Shown: positions 33,608 to 43,765, counted from the stretch's first letter. The stretch is DNA of 64,000 nucleotides from HGM04593 sp045588485 (GCA_045588485.1 JAZNEI010000028.1:1-64000); one strand, 5' to 3'. Numbers and translations: made by a program. Notes: generated by a model not told the origin, from the letters alone.

Positions 33608-35622
33608 TATTTACTGTTCTTGCGGTTTTTCTTCAATACGAGAGCTGTACGTGCCGGCAGATAGAGTTGCAACCAACCTTTCTTGCGACGTGCGTGCAGT
33701 TTGTCGTACTGCGTAAAGTGTGTCTGTGTCTCATCAACCAGTCCATATCCTCCGAAACGCTCGTTATCGCTACTCATTACAATTGAATAGTCACCCTCGG
33801 GAACAAGCAGACCGTAGTCGGTGAACGAACGTGTGGGATGGAAGTTGAATACAAAGATAAGGTCGCGACGAGAGAATGCCAATACTTGGTCGCCATCGTT
33901 GTGCCAAATCTCCTTCACTGGACGCTCCTGGAAATTCTTTGCACCACCGATAATCTTTGTCATCTCTTTGTCGAACTCGCCAAGAACGGTATAGAAATAA
34001 TCGGGATTATCAACAAGGCTCCACTGACGACGTGCATACTTATGGCTCCATCCGTTACCCTCACGTGGGAAGTCAATCCACTCGGGATGGCCGAACTCGT
34101 TACCCATAAAGTTCAGATAACCACCGTTTATGGTAGCAAGTGTAATGAGGCGTATCATCTTGTGCAGCGCAATACCGCGTGTTACGGTACCTGTCTCATC
34201 ACCGCGTTTGAAGTGCCAATACATATCGGCATCAATAAGGCGGAAAATAATTGTCTTGTCACCCACTAGTGCTTGGTCGTGGCTCTCGGCGTATGAAATA
34301 GTCTTTTCATCCTTACGACGGTTGGTTAGCTCCCAGAATATAGATGAAGGTTTCCAATCCTCGTCACGACACTCTTTGATAACCTTAATCCAATAGTCGG
34401 GAACATTCATCGCCATACGGTAGTCGAAGCCGTAACCGCCGTCCTCGATGGGAGCTGCAAGGCCGGGCATACCCGATACCTCCTCGGCAATAGTAATTGC
34501 CTTGGGGTTAACCTCGTGTATAAGGCGATTGGCAAGTGTCAGATAGCAGATTGCATCACCATCCTGATGACCATTGAAATAGTCACCATAGCTACAGAAT
34601 GCCTCGCCAAGACCATGGCTGTAATATATCATAGATGTTACACCATCGAAACGGAAACCGTCGAACTTGTACTCTTCGAGCCAATATTTACAGTTCGAGA
34701 GCAAGAAATGTACAACCTCGTTCTTGCCATAATCGAAACAGAGAGAATCCCATGCCGAGTGAACACGTCTCTCGCCCGAGTGGAAATACTGTGCAGGGTC
34801 GCCATCGAGCATTCCAAGTCCTTCGAGTTCGTTCTTAACCGCATGTGAATGAACAAGATCCATAATAACGGCAAGGCCCATTCCGTGTGCTGTATCAATA
34901 AGTTCTTTCAACTCCTCGGGTGTTCCGAAGCGCGAAGAGGGGGCAAAGAAATTCGATACGTGATAACCGAAACTTCCGTAATAAGGATGCTCCTGTATAG
35001 CCATAATCTGAATACAGTTGTATCCGTCGGCGACTATACGAGGAAGAATCTTCTCCTGAAATTCCTTGTATGTACCAACCTTTTCCTCTTCTTGTGCCAT
35101 ACCAATGTGGCACTCATATATGAGCAGAGGTGCCGTCTTTGGAGCAAACTTTGTGTGTTTGAATTTATACTCCTCCTCGGGACACCACACTTGTGCGCTG
35201 AAGATTTTTGTCTCTTCGTCCTGTACCACACGACGTGTCCACGCCGGAATACGTTCGCCACAGCCACCGTCCCAATATACCTTCATCTTGTAGTGCTGAC
35301 CGTGTACAAGTGCTTTACGTGGAAGACGACGCTCCCACACTCCACCGGGCAGGGCCTTCAGTTCGTACTCGGGGCGTTCTTCCCAATTCGAGAAGTCTCC
35401 GACGAGCACAATTTTTTTAGCATTTGGTGCCCACTCGCGGAAGCACCATCCTGTTGATGTGCGGTGCAATCCGAAATAAAGATAACCCGATGCAAAACTC
35501 GACAGTGTCTGTCGGCCGTTCTTTGTTAACTCTTTCTCTCTTTGCAGGAAATAACGATAACGTCCGTCAATCTCCAACGTGTAGGGCTCAAGGTAGCTGT
35601 CACGTGCTATAAGATTTAGCAT
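33607..35622 (-). CDS. glgB: 1,4-alpha-glucan branching enzyme (GH13)
   Basis: 671 aa. An N-terminal CBM48-type domain (about 40-150, FREWAPNAKKIVLVGDFSNW) is followed by a GH13 barrel: nucleophile region FDGFRFDGVTSMIYY, acid Glu in ITIAEEVSGMPG, and SHDQALVGDKT for the last catalytic Asp region. The C-terminal beta domain ends near 665. The length and sequence style fit the eukaryote-like short branching enzymes common in Bacteroidales. It makes alpha-1,6 branches in glycogen. No other glycogen genes are in the window. Confidence 0.95.
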   Translation of the reverse strand: MLNLIARDSYLEPYTLEIDGRYRYFLQREKELTKNGRQTLSSFASGYLYFGLHRTSTGWCFREWAPNAKKIVLVGDFSNWEERPEYELKALPGGVWERRLPRKALVHGQHYKMKVYWDGGCGERIPAWTRRVVQDEETKIFSAQVWCPEEEYKFKHTKFAPKTAPLLIYECHIGMAQEEEKVGTYKEFQEKILPRIVADGYNCIQIMAIQEHPYYGSFGYHVSNFFAPSSRFGTPEELKELIDTAHGMGLAVIMDLVHSHAVKNELEGLGMLDGDPAQYFHSGERRVHSAWDSLCFDYGKNEVVHFLLSNCKYWLEEYKFDGFRFDGVTSMIYYSHGLGEAFCSYGDYFNGHQDGDAICYLTLANRLIHEVNPKAITIAEEVSGMPGLAAPIEDGGYGFDYRMAMNVPDYWIKVIKECRDEDWKPSSIFWELTNRRKDEKTISYAESHDQALVGDKTIIFRLIDADMYWHFKRGDETGTVTRGIALHKMIRLITLATINGGYLNFMGNEFGHPEWIDFPREGNGWSHKYARRQWSLVDNPDYFYTVLGEFDKEMTKIIGGAKNFQERPVKEIWHNDGDQVLAFSRRDLIFVFNFHPTRSFTDYGLLVPEGDYSIVMSSDNERFGGYGLVDETQTHFTQYDKLHARRKKGWLQLYLPARTALVLKKNRKNSK

Positions 35623-35678
35623 AAGATATAAGGTTTAGTTAATAATTTTATTATTCTATCTCTATTTGCAGTTGTTTA

Positions 35679-36125
35679 TCAGATGGCTACCTTTACAATC
35701 ACCTTTCTCAGTTTTATAGGGGTAACCGCAGGTGCATGACCGTCCTGTGGGAAGAACATTGTAAACATTCCACGTTTTACATTTACATAATCGGTGGCCA
35801 ACATTCCTAAAGGATAGAGCGAAGCATCGCCAGCCTCGTCATACTCGCGCTCGGGAAGCTCGTTCTTGGCGATGTAACCCATCACCTCGTCGGCTGTAAG
35901 AGGAATCTGTATGTCGATATATTTGCGGTGTATCTCAATGGGGGCCTCCTCTTTTGAACGGGGACCAACCTCCATAACATTGGCAAATACAAGGTCGCCA
36001 CACACCTCATTGCGTCCCAAAGGAAGCGCCTCGAGGTCGGTATTCTGTATAAACTCTATTGCTTTTGCAAAATTGGGGTTCATAGCCTCATAGGCCTTGA
36101 TGTTTTCTAATGAATCGAGTATCAT
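35679..36125 (-). CDS. YhcH/YjgK/YiaL-family protein
   Basis: 148 aa, full length for this cupin-like family. Motifs: FIQNTDLEALPLGRNEV near residue 26, APIEIHRKYIDIQIPL in the centre, and FTMFFPQDGHAPAV near the end; the conserved Glu/His residues are expected to bind a metal. Members are linked to sialic acid and other sugar-acid breakdown, but no such genes are adjacent, so the substrate is open. Single gene. Confidence 0.9.
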   Translation of the reverse strand: MILDSLENIKAYEAMNPNFAKAIEFIQNTDLEALPLGRNEVCGDLVFANVMEVGPRSKEEAPIEIHRKYIDIQIPLTADEVMGYIAKNELPEREYDEAGDASLYPLGMLATDYVNVKRGMFTMFFPQDGHAPAVTPIKLRKVIVKVAI

Positions 36126-36160
36126 ATCTGTTGATTTTAAGTTAGAATCTGTTTAACAAA

Positions 36161-37378
36161 TTATTTTTTGCTGTTTTTCTTCTTTTCGACCTGCTGTCCG
36201 AGGTCGTATTCGCATTCTCTTACCACATTTCCGGTACTATCCTTTACAATGAAGAGTCCGTGGCGTTGTCCTTCGGAAAATGTACCTTCGTAGCGATAGC
36301 CGTTCTCGTCTATTGCAATTCCTGTACCGTGTTCATTACCATCGAAATAGCCACCACGATATTTAAGACCACTCGACAAACGCAATATTCCTGCACCGTG
36401 CATTGTATCGTTCTGCCAATCGCCCTCGTAAACGTCGCCATTTGCCCAGGTATATTTACCTTTTCCGTGACGCATGTCATCTTTCCAGTCGCCAACGTAA
36501 ACAGCACCGCCTTCGAATGTCATTGTACCTTTGCCGTTGCGTTTGCCATACTCGAAATGACCTGTATATGTCTCGCCCGAGACACTTTTATAGATACCTT
36601 CGCCGTGCCATTCGCCATTTATATAATTACCCTCATAGGTGTCGCCGTTAGGAAATGTGAATTTGCCTTTGCCATGGCGCATATCATTTTTCCAGTCGCC
36701 AACGTATGTAGCACCCTCGGCAAAGGTATATGTCCCCTCGCCTTCGCGCAGATTATTTTTCCACATTCCTATGTATTTGCTGTTGTCGCTCCAGATGAAT
36801 GTTCCCATTCCTTCGTGAACATCGTTTTTCCACTCACCCACGTATGAGGCACCATTGGCATAGAAATAACTGCCCGAACCTTCGCGTTTATCCTCGACCC
36901 ATGAGCCTGAATATACATCGCCATTGGGATAGGTCATCTTGCCGTATCCCTGCTGATAGTCGCAGTACCACTCGCCATCATAACATTTGCCGTCCAAAAA
37001 ATGGTAAACGCCTTTTCCATGCTGTCGTCCTTCGAAAAATTCACCCTCGTATGACTCGCCATCGTGGAAACGGTACTTTCCTTTACCCTGCATCTTACCC
37101 TTTACAAAAGAGCCTTCGTAGATATCGCCATTGGGAAAGACCTGTTTACCCTCGCCGTGAGGACGTTTGCCTTTAACCTCGCCGATATACGAAGAACCGT
37201 CTTTAAGACGTAGTACTTTTATATTTTGTTGCGATTTATCGTTTTTTTTGTCGTCTTTGGATACCGACAACATTGCTTCTGTATTACGGGTGTCGGTTGT
37301 AGTGTAACCTTGCACTTTGGCATTTGTCGCACCCGAAAGAAGCAGAATAGAGAGAACTAAATATATATTTTTTTTCAT
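36161..37378 (-). CDS. Secreted MORN-repeat protein
   Basis: 405 aa from the ATG at 37378 (MKKNIYLVLSILLLSGATNA, a signal peptide); ATGs at 37387 and 37429 are alternatives. About 14 tandem MORN repeats of 23 residues fill residues 80-390 (pattern YxGxWxxxxxHGxGxxxxxxG, for example YEGEFFEGRQHGKGVYHF). The C-terminus is Lys-rich. MORN proteins are beta-rod scaffolds, often touching lipids. Export with a signal peptide is usual for Bacteroidetes members. No partner is suggested by the neighbours. Confidence 0.9.
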   Translation of the reverse strand: MKKNIYLVLSILLLSGATNAKVQGYTTTDTRNTEAMLSVSKDDKKNDKSQQNIKVLRLKDGSSYIGEVKGKRPHGEGKQVFPNGDIYEGSFVKGKMQGKGKYRFHDGESYEGEFFEGRQHGKGVYHFLDGKCYDGEWYCDYQQGYGKMTYPNGDVYSGSWVEDKREGSGSYFYANGASYVGEWKNDVHEGMGTFIWSDNSKYIGMWKNNLREGEGTYTFAEGATYVGDWKNDMRHGKGKFTFPNGDTYEGNYINGEWHGEGIYKSVSGETYTGHFEYGKRNGKGTMTFEGGAVYVGDWKDDMRHGKGKYTWANGDVYEGDWQNDTMHGAGILRLSSGLKYRGGYFDGNEHGTGIAIDENGYRYEGTFSEGQRHGLFIVKDSTGNVVRECEYDLGQQVEKKKNSKK

Positions 37379-37460
37379 TTTTGTCATTTTGTGTTTATAT
37401 GCCGCATTTTGCAGGCCACAATATTTCACAGCAAGTGCAGTATATATTCGCTGCTTGCAG

Positions 37461-37492
37461 CAAATATACGAATATACTCATTAAATGACAAA
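37461..37492 (-). promoter_or_regulatory. Promoter of the MORN gene
   Basis: Minus strand: TTTG (37492-37489), 20-bp spacer, TATATTTG (37468-37461), a perfect match to the Bacteroidetes consensus. Transcription should begin near 37454. Confidence 0.7.
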
Positions 37493-37582
37493 AAAAATGA
37501 GAGTTTTTAAGAAACAGTCCGAATTTCTATATAAATATTATCAAATTAGACTATCAAACAGTTTGTTTTATACAAAAAGAGC

Positions 37583-37598
37583 GAGGTTAGATAACCTC
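37583..37598 (-). terminator. Possible terminator of the M16-kdsB-PBP operon
   Basis: GAGGTTA/TAACCTC with a minimal loop, preceded by A8 and followed on the minus strand by CTCTTTTT. It is short, so the call is weak. Confidence 0.4.
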
Positions 37599-37628
37599 AA
37601 AAAAAAGTATCCGATTGACTTTAACGAA

Positions 37629-38891
37629 TTATGCACCTACAACAATTTGCGACATTGATTCGGGAGCGAGGTACTCCTGTGCCAATGAACGCAACTCAGC
37701 CGGAGAGACGGTGCAAACAGTATCAAGATACTCGTTGACAGCCTCGAAAGGTTGTCCCGAGAGCCAAAGACTGATAAACACCTCGGCTTTTGGGAGTACT
37801 CCCTCATATTCGCGACACAGTTCGCCAAGGGTATAGTTACGCACAAGTTCAAGTTCCTCTTTAGGAACGTCTTCGTCTCTCAAACGTCTCAATTCCTTGT
37901 CAACCTCGGCGAGCAACGGCTTCACATACTCATTGTCGGTTTCGGTACTTATCATAAATGCGTTTCTGTTGCCGTATGCATCAATTTCGGCCTCGATGTG
38001 ATAGGTATAACCGTTGCTCTCACGTATATTGCTCATAAGTCGGCTGCCGAAATAGCCTCCTAATATAACCGTCAAAAAGCGGAAACGATGAAAATCGGGA
38101 TGCGAGGTATCCATAACCATTCGCCCTACCCTTATCCCGCTTTGCAAAACGCCCTCAATAGTAACCTTTGAAGAGCCTAAGATTGGCGCAGGAGGTGCTA
38201 TAAATGCCTCTTTACCCTCTTTGCTACCCCAAGAATCACCGAAACGTTTCTCTATTGCCATAACACTCTTATCATTGACATTTCCCGAGATAAAGAATGC
38301 CATATTCCGTGAACCATAATACGATGCATGATACTCTTTCAAACACTCCTCTGTAATTGCATCATAATCCTCGGAACAGACAATATGTCCTAACGGATGC
38401 CCTTTTCCCCAAATTGCCTGCTCGAAATGGCGTTGTGCAACAACATCCACCTTACGACTGTTTATATGATAGAATGCCTTGTTGTTGTTTCTTATCGTCT
38501 CTAAATTCTTTGAAGGGAAAAGCGGACGTTTCACCATCGACTCCAACATATCCAGCATTGGCTCTAAATAGCGCCCAAGGGTGTATAGAGTTATTCTGTT
38601 GCACTCTTGCAGCGAGTACATCTCTATCCATGCTCCATAATAATCGAGCATACGCGAAATTTCCTCAGCCTTGTAATCGGATGTTCCCTCGCGCAACATA
38701 CGGTTTGTAAAAAGAGCCTGAAGCGGACGCTCTTGTATAGAATAACCGCCACGAATAAGGAGGTCTATGCGTAACACATCTTGCGAACCTCCTTTTATAA
38801 TATAAATGGGCACACCATTTGATAACACCGTCCTATGCGGCATTATCAAACAGGGTCTTTCCATTTTTTTTATTATTGGCGGCTGTATCAT
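37629..38891 (-). CDS. M16-family peptidase homologue without the HxxEH motif
   Basis: 420 aa with the two-domain M16 layout (N-terminal half about 20-200, C-terminal half with SNIRESNGYTYHIEAEID near 265). At the place where active members have HxxEH, this protein has LQALFTNRMLREGTS, so the zinc ligands are absent. It is therefore probably the non-catalytic partner of an active M16 subunit, as in heterodimeric processing proteases. There is no signal peptide. It lies 7 bp after kdsB and belongs to the PBP1A-kdsB operon. Confidence 0.87.
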   Translation of the reverse strand: MIQPPIIKKMERPCLIMPHRTVLSNGVPIYIIKGGSQDVLRIDLLIRGGYSIQERPLQALFTNRMLREGTSDYKAEEISRMLDYYGAWIEMYSLQECNRITLYTLGRYLEPMLDMLESMVKRPLFPSKNLETIRNNNKAFYHINSRKVDVVAQRHFEQAIWGKGHPLGHIVCSEDYDAITEECLKEYHASYYGSRNMAFFISGNVNDKSVMAIEKRFGDSWGSKEGKEAFIAPPAPILGSSKVTIEGVLQSGIRVGRMVMDTSHPDFHRFRFLTVILGGYFGSRLMSNIRESNGYTYHIEAEIDAYGNRNAFMISTETDNEYVKPLLAEVDKELRRLRDEDVPKEELELVRNYTLGELCREYEGVLPKAEVFISLWLSGQPFEAVNEYLDTVCTVSPAELRSLAQEYLAPESMSQIVVGA

Positions 38892-38898
38892 AGTCTGA

Positions 38899-39663
38899 CT
38901 ATTTCCAGTCGAGACCTATCGATGCTGCAAACTCCTTTGCACGCTCAAGATCCTCGGGAGTGTCAATACCCACTGTCTCAATATCGGTCTTTCCAACTCT
39001 GATGCGGTAGCCATTCTCTAGCCAACGGAGCTGTTCAAGCGACTCACATATCTCAAGAGGCGATTGTGGCAGTGTTGTTATGCGTTCGAGCACATCGGCG
39101 CGATAGGCATATATTCCAAGATGTTTGTAGAACGTCTGTTTTTCGAGCCATTCCGACTTATCTACTCCGCGAAGGTAAGGTATTACCGAACGGCTGAAGT
39201 ACATTGCAAAGCCGTTTATGTCCATAACCACTTTGGGCGAGTTTGGACACTCGAGACGCTCTATTCCATCCTCTTTCTCGAAGGGTTTAACGAGTGTGGC
39301 AATATCGGTCTCGGGCGAGTCAAAGCAGGCAATAAGTGCCTCAACCTGCTTACGCTGTATAAAAGGCTCGTCTCCCTGAATATTTACAATTACGTCGCAA
39401 TCGAGGTTAAGGTTGCGATAGGCATCCAAGCAACGCTCTGTGCCATTTTTGCAATCCTCGGAAGTCATAACCACATTGCCACCGAAAGCCTTGACACAAT
39501 CGGCAATACGATTGTCATCTGTTGCAACATAAAGAATATCGAAACAATCCTTTACCTGCTCATATACACGCTGGATAACAGTCTTACCACCAAGCATAGC
39601 CAATGGCTTGCCGGGGAAACGTGTCGAAGCGTAACGAGCCGGGATAATTCCTGCAAATTTCAT
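38899..39663 (-). CDS. kdsB: 3-deoxy-manno-octulosonate cytidylyltransferase
   Basis: 254 aa, full length. It activates Kdo with CTP for lipopolysaccharide inner-core synthesis. The N-terminal nucleotide loop is IPARYASTRFPGKPLAML, followed by the family segments YVATDD, NIQGDEPFI and the C-terminal VGIDTPEDLERAK. Cytoplasmic. It lies 33 bp after the PBP1A gene in the same direction. Confidence 0.96.
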   Translation of the reverse strand: MKFAGIIPARYASTRFPGKPLAMLGGKTVIQRVYEQVKDCFDILYVATDDNRIADCVKAFGGNVVMTSEDCKNGTERCLDAYRNLNLDCDVIVNIQGDEPFIQRKQVEALIACFDSPETDIATLVKPFEKEDGIERLECPNSPKVVMDINGFAMYFSRSVIPYLRGVDKSEWLEKQTFYKHLGIYAYRADVLERITTLPQSPLEICESLEQLRWLENGYRIRVGKTDIETVGIDTPEDLERAKEFAASIGLDWK

Positions 39664-39696
39664 AATATCCTGTTTTTATCTATTAATACTTCTAAA

Positions 39697-42075
39697 TTAT
39701 TGGAAAAGGTCGTCAAAGCCCCCTGTAGTTGATGGCGAAACGACCGGGGTATCTTTATCCTTGAGCATTATCGTATCACCCTCTTCGGTCATTGTAAAAA
39801 TCTGCCCCAAACAAGGGTCCCAACCTTTGGGAATATCGAATTTTTCTTCCTGTGAATATGGCAGACTCTTGTCGGCATACACCTTGCTCATATATATTCC
39901 CCAAATAGGTAGTGCCATCGATGCACCTTGTCCGTCACTCATACGATCGAAGTGAATGTCGCGCTCTTCGCCACCTACCCAGCATCCTGTAACCAAAGAG
40001 GGGGTAAAGCCCATAAACCATCCGTCCGAATTATTCTGTGTTGTTCCTGTCTTACCACAAATATCGGCAGTGAGCTTATATATACGACGCAGACGACCTC
40101 CTGTACCCTCATTTATCACGGCACGCAACATCTCTATCATTTTATATGAACTCTCTTCACTTATCACCTCGTTTTTCTGTGCTGTGAATGTAGCAACGGT
40201 GTTACCCACGTTATCCTCAATACGTGTAACAAGCAGCGGTGCTGTGCGTATTCCCTTGCCTACAAATGCAGTGTAAGCACTAACCATCTCACCTACCGAG
40301 GCATCACAGACACCTAAGCAGAGCGAAGGAGTAGGCTCAATCTCCTTGTTGCGCAGACCATACTGGTGCAACAGTTTCTTGAACGAATAAGGATTGAGTT
40401 TACTCATCAGATAAGCCGATATCCAGTTATTCGAGTTAGCAAGTCCCCATCGCAATGTCACCACCTCGCCATAGCGTGCCTTAGAGGTATTCTTGGGACT
40501 CCATATTTTTCCATCCTCGGTGAGCAGTGTCTGCTCTACGTTACGTGTCTCGTCACAAGGAGTAAATCCGTTCTCCATTGCCAACGAATAGAGATAAGGC
40601 TTTATTGTCGAACCCACCTGACGGCGACCGGTAAAAGCCATGTCATATTTGAAATTGTAGTAATTGGTTCCACCTACGTATGCTTTTACCTCGCCTGTAT
40701 GCGGGTCCATAGATACAACACCTGTTCTAAGGAAATATTTGTAATACTTCAGTGAGTCCATAGGGGTCATGACAGTATCAATCATACCGTCGTAACTGAA
40801 CACCTGCATATCCTCCTTGGTATTGAATGCCGTTTTTATCTCCTCATCGGTTGCCCCATTCTTTTTCATTATGCGGTAGCGGTCGCTCTGACGCATTGCA
40901 CGGTCCATAATCTTGTTTACCTCTTCAACTGTAAGCTCATCGGTAAACGGAGCAGTACGTTGACCCTTCTTTGATTTAAAGAAGCGTGGCTGCATATAAT
41001 CGGCAACGTGCTCTTTTACAGCTTCTTCGAGGTATTGCTGCATACGCGAGTCGATTGTTGTGTATATTTTCAATCCATCGGTGTAAAGGTTATAGTTGGT
41101 GCCATCGGCCTTCTTGTTCTTGTTACACCATCCGAACAGCGGATTATTCTCCCAATCGAGTGAATCCTCGTAAAATTTCTGCATCTCCCAACCACGATAG
41201 TTTTTCTTCTCGGGCTTTTTCGCATTCATCATAAGACGAAGATATTCGCGGAAATAGGGAGCAGGACCGGCCTTGTGGTCGGATGAATGGAAGTTCAATG
41301 CAAGTTCGGTCTGTTTAAGACTATCGGCCTCGGCCTCGGTGATATATCCCGCCTTTGCCATCTGTCCGAATACCACGTTACGACGCATCTTTGTCTTTTC
41401 GGGACGACGACGGGGATTATACAACGACGAGTTCTTGCACATTCCCACAAGCATGGCAGCCTCTTGCATATTCAAGTCCTTTGGGTGTTTGCCAAAATAT
41501 ATCTGAGCTGCACTTCGTATTCCAACGGCATTGTATCCGAAATCATATTTATTCAGATACATTGTTATAATTTCCTCCTTTGTATAACGCTTCTCTAACT
41601 GGACGGCAATAACCCACTCGATTGGTTTTTGTGTCAGACGCTCCATCTCGTCCTCGGCAGTAACCTGAGTATAAAGTAATTTTGCCAACTGTTGTGTAAT
41701 TGTACTGCCACCTCCGGCACTCTCGCGTCCTAATAATCCGCGTTTTACAATAGCACGCAAAAGAGCGCGTCCATCTATTCCCGAATGTTCAACGAAACGG
41801 ACATCCTCGGTTGCAATAAGCGCTTTTATGAGGTTGGGAGAAATCTCGTTATATTCTACAAGCGTGCGGTTTTCTTTGCTATATGACCAGGTACCCATAA
41901 CCTTTCCGTCGGCCGAGAGCACCTGTGCTGCATATTTGTACGATGGATTTTCCAATTCCGACATATCGGGCATATATCCTATCCATCCTTTTGCTATGGC
42001 ATAAAATATAAGAATTACCGATAATATTCCACCCAAAAGCATTACCCACAACGCTATCAATATTTTCTTTATCAT
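39697..42075 (-). CDS. Class A penicillin-binding protein (PBP1A type)
   Basis: 792 aa. One N-terminal membrane segment (about 5-28), then a GT51 glycosyltransferase domain with the catalytic Glu in ATEDVRFVEHSGID and GGSTITQQLAKLLYT. A transpeptidase domain has the nucleophile in GSTIKPYLYS (SxxK), SNN in LANSNNWIS, and KTGTT. It polymerises and crosslinks peptidoglycan at the periplasmic face. The domain order and length fit the family. It is the first gene of the operon with kdsB and the M16 homologue, with a promoter near 42175-42204. Confidence 0.95.
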   Translation of the reverse strand: MIKKILIALWVMLLGGILSVILIFYAIAKGWIGYMPDMSELENPSYKYAAQVLSADGKVMGTWSYSKENRTLVEYNEISPNLIKALIATEDVRFVEHSGIDGRALLRAIVKRGLLGRESAGGGSTITQQLAKLLYTQVTAEDEMERLTQKPIEWVIAVQLEKRYTKEEIITMYLNKYDFGYNAVGIRSAAQIYFGKHPKDLNMQEAAMLVGMCKNSSLYNPRRRPEKTKMRRNVVFGQMAKAGYITEAEADSLKQTELALNFHSSDHKAGPAPYFREYLRLMMNAKKPEKKNYRGWEMQKFYEDSLDWENNPLFGWCNKNKKADGTNYNLYTDGLKIYTTIDSRMQQYLEEAVKEHVADYMQPRFFKSKKGQRTAPFTDELTVEEVNKIMDRAMRQSDRYRIMKKNGATDEEIKTAFNTKEDMQVFSYDGMIDTVMTPMDSLKYYKYFLRTGVVSMDPHTGEVKAYVGGTNYYNFKYDMAFTGRRQVGSTIKPYLYSLAMENGFTPCDETRNVEQTLLTEDGKIWSPKNTSKARYGEVVTLRWGLANSNNWISAYLMSKLNPYSFKKLLHQYGLRNKEIEPTPSLCLGVCDASVGEMVSAYTAFVGKGIRTAPLLVTRIEDNVGNTVATFTAQKNEVISEESSYKMIEMLRAVINEGTGGRLRRIYKLTADICGKTGTTQNNSDGWFMGFTPSLVTGCWVGGEERDIHFDRMSDGQGASMALPIWGIYMSKVYADKSLPYSQEEKFDIPKGWDPCLGQIFTMTEEGDTIMLKDKDTPVVSPSTTGGFDDLFQ

Positions 42076-42174
42076 AGATTGTCGCGAATTATCAGTTTAA
42101 AAACAAGGAAAGCCGACCCCGAAAGTTTGCATTATAGACAATGAAGCCCCACTCTCCCAATATATTCTAAAATG

Positions 42175-42204
42175 CAAAGTTAATAATAAAAATTCAAATA
42201 CAAT
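42175..42204 (-). promoter_or_regulatory. Promoter of the PBP1A-kdsB-M16 operon
   Basis: Minus strand: ATTG (42204-42201), 18-bp spacer, TAACTTTG (42182-42175). It leaves a leader of about 90 nt. The rest of the 42076-42365 divergent gap is AT-rich; for pyrB only a weak -7-like TACCTTTA (near 42320) is seen. Confidence 0.55.
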
Positions 42205-42365
42205 GATATGATACAAATTAAAACGAATCAACATCTGCATAAAATCGGGCAACTAAAACAACTTATCAAAAATTAGCACAAATATCCGTTCCGAAACACA
42301 TTTATTTAGAGATTTTATATACCTTTACGGGAAATTATTCAGTTCTATCACGTAAACCGCCCAAT

Positions 42366-43280
42366 ATGGAAAAGAGAAGTTTAGTATCAATCAACGACTT
42401 GTCGCGCGAAAAGATTCTTCAGTTGCTTGATATAGCAAAGAAATTCGAAGAAAAGCCCAATCGCGACATTCTTGCAGGAAAAGTTATAGGTTCGCTCTTC
42501 TTCGAACCATCGACCCGTACACGACTTAGTTTCGAAACAGCTGCCATGCGTCTGGGAGCACGTGTCATCGGATTCAGTGATGCAGCAACAAGTTCTACAA
42601 GCAAAGGCGAGACTTTAAAAGATACAATAATGATGGTATCGAACTATGCCGACCTTATTGTAATGCGTCATCGTCTCGAGGGTGCTGCACGCTATGCAAG
42701 CGAAATATCGCCCGTACCCATAATAAACGCAGGTGACGGTGCCAACCAGCATCCCTCACAGACAATGCTCGACCTATACTCTATCCAAAAGACACAGGGT
42801 ACACTCGAGAATCTGCATATACATCTTGTGGGCGACCTAAAATACGGCCGCACCGTACACTCGCTTCTGCACGCGATGCGTCACTTCAGCCCCACATTCC
42901 ATTTTATTGCTCCCCAAGAGCTTCAGATGCCCGAGGAGTACCGCATATTCTGTCGCGAGAACAATATTGCATTCACCGAGACAACCGAATTCAACGAAGA
43001 GGTTATTGCAAATGCCGACATTATATATATGACACGTGTGCAGCGCGAGCGTTTCAGCGACCTGATGGAGTATGAGAAGGTAAAAAACTGCTATCGTCTC
43101 ACCAATGCGATGCTTGCCGATTGCAAGGAGAGTATGCGCATACTGCATCCGCTGCCCCGAGTAACAGAGATTGCATACGATGTCGATGATAATCCAAGAG
43201 CCTATTATTTCCAGCAGGCCCAGAATGGCCTATATGTACGCGAAGCTCTTATCTGCGACGTATTAGGTATTAACATCTAA
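42366..43280 (+). CDS. pyrB: Aspartate carbamoyltransferase, catalytic subunit
   Basis: 304 aa, full length. It joins carbamoyl phosphate and aspartate in pyrimidine synthesis. The carbamoyl-phosphate loop FEPSTRTRLSFETA (about 46-59) and the conserved INAGDGANQHPSQTMLDLY and HPLPRVTEI segments are present. It is followed 12 bp later by the regulatory subunit gene, so the enzyme should be the allosteric PyrB6-PyrI6 type. Confidence 0.97.
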   Translation: MEKRSLVSINDLSREKILQLLDIAKKFEEKPNRDILAGKVIGSLFFEPSTRTRLSFETAAMRLGARVIGFSDAATSSTSKGETLKDTIMMVSNYADLIVMRHRLEGAARYASEISPVPIINAGDGANQHPSQTMLDLYSIQKTQGTLENLHIHLVGDLKYGRTVHSLLHAMRHFSPTFHFIAPQELQMPEEYRIFCRENNIAFTETTEFNEEVIANADIIYMTRVQRERFSDLMEYEKVKNCYRLTNAMLADCKESMRILHPLPRVTEIAYDVDDNPRAYYFQQAQNGLYVREALICDVLGINI

Positions 43281-43292
43281 AGAGAAACAATT

Positions 43293-43754
43293 ATGAAAGA
43301 GAATAAAACCGCATTGCAGGTATCGGCACTTTGCAACGGAACAGTGATAGACCATATTCCTGCCGACAAATTATTCGAGGTTGTCAACCTGCTGAATCTC
43401 CCCGAAATGGAGAGCAATGTAACCATAGGAAACTACCTCGAGAGCAAGAAACTCGGCAAAAAAGGTCTTATAAAAATTGCCGATAAATATTTCACCGACG
43501 ACGAGGTTAACCGCATTTCATTGGTTGCTCCCAACGTAGTACTGAACATTATTCAGGATTATAAAGTTGTAGAGAAGCGGGAGGTTCACATGCCCGATGA
43601 GTTGCTTAATATTGTAAAGTGCAGCAATCCCAACTGCATCACAAACAATGAGCCTATGGCAACCCGTTTTCATCTTGTTAACCGCAGTGAAGGCACACTG
43701 AAATGCCACTATTGCGAAAAAGAGAAGAATGTAAAAGATATAGAACTACTCTAA
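43293..43754 (+). CDS. pyrI: Aspartate carbamoyltransferase, regulatory subunit
   Basis: 153 aa. The N-terminal nucleotide-binding domain (ALCNGTVIDHIPADKLFEVV) is followed by a C-terminal zinc domain with four Cys in CSNPNC and CHYCEK. It binds ATP/CTP and the catalytic trimers. Between pyrB and the flavin reductase gene, gaps 12 and 11 bp. Confidence 0.96.
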   Translation: MKENKTALQVSALCNGTVIDHIPADKLFEVVNLLNLPEMESNVTIGNYLESKKLGKKGLIKIADKYFTDDEVNRISLVAPNVVLNIIQDYKVVEKREVHMPDELLNIVKCSNPNCITNNEPMATRFHLVNRSEGTLKCHYCEKEKNVKDIELL

Positions 43755-43765
43755 AGCTGTATTGA

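Noticed and set aside
36260..36847. Long plus-strand open frames opposite the MORN, GlgB, GlyA and ligase genes
   Set aside because: They mirror the codon pattern of the real minus-strand genes, have no promoter or family resemblance, and are treated as shadows.
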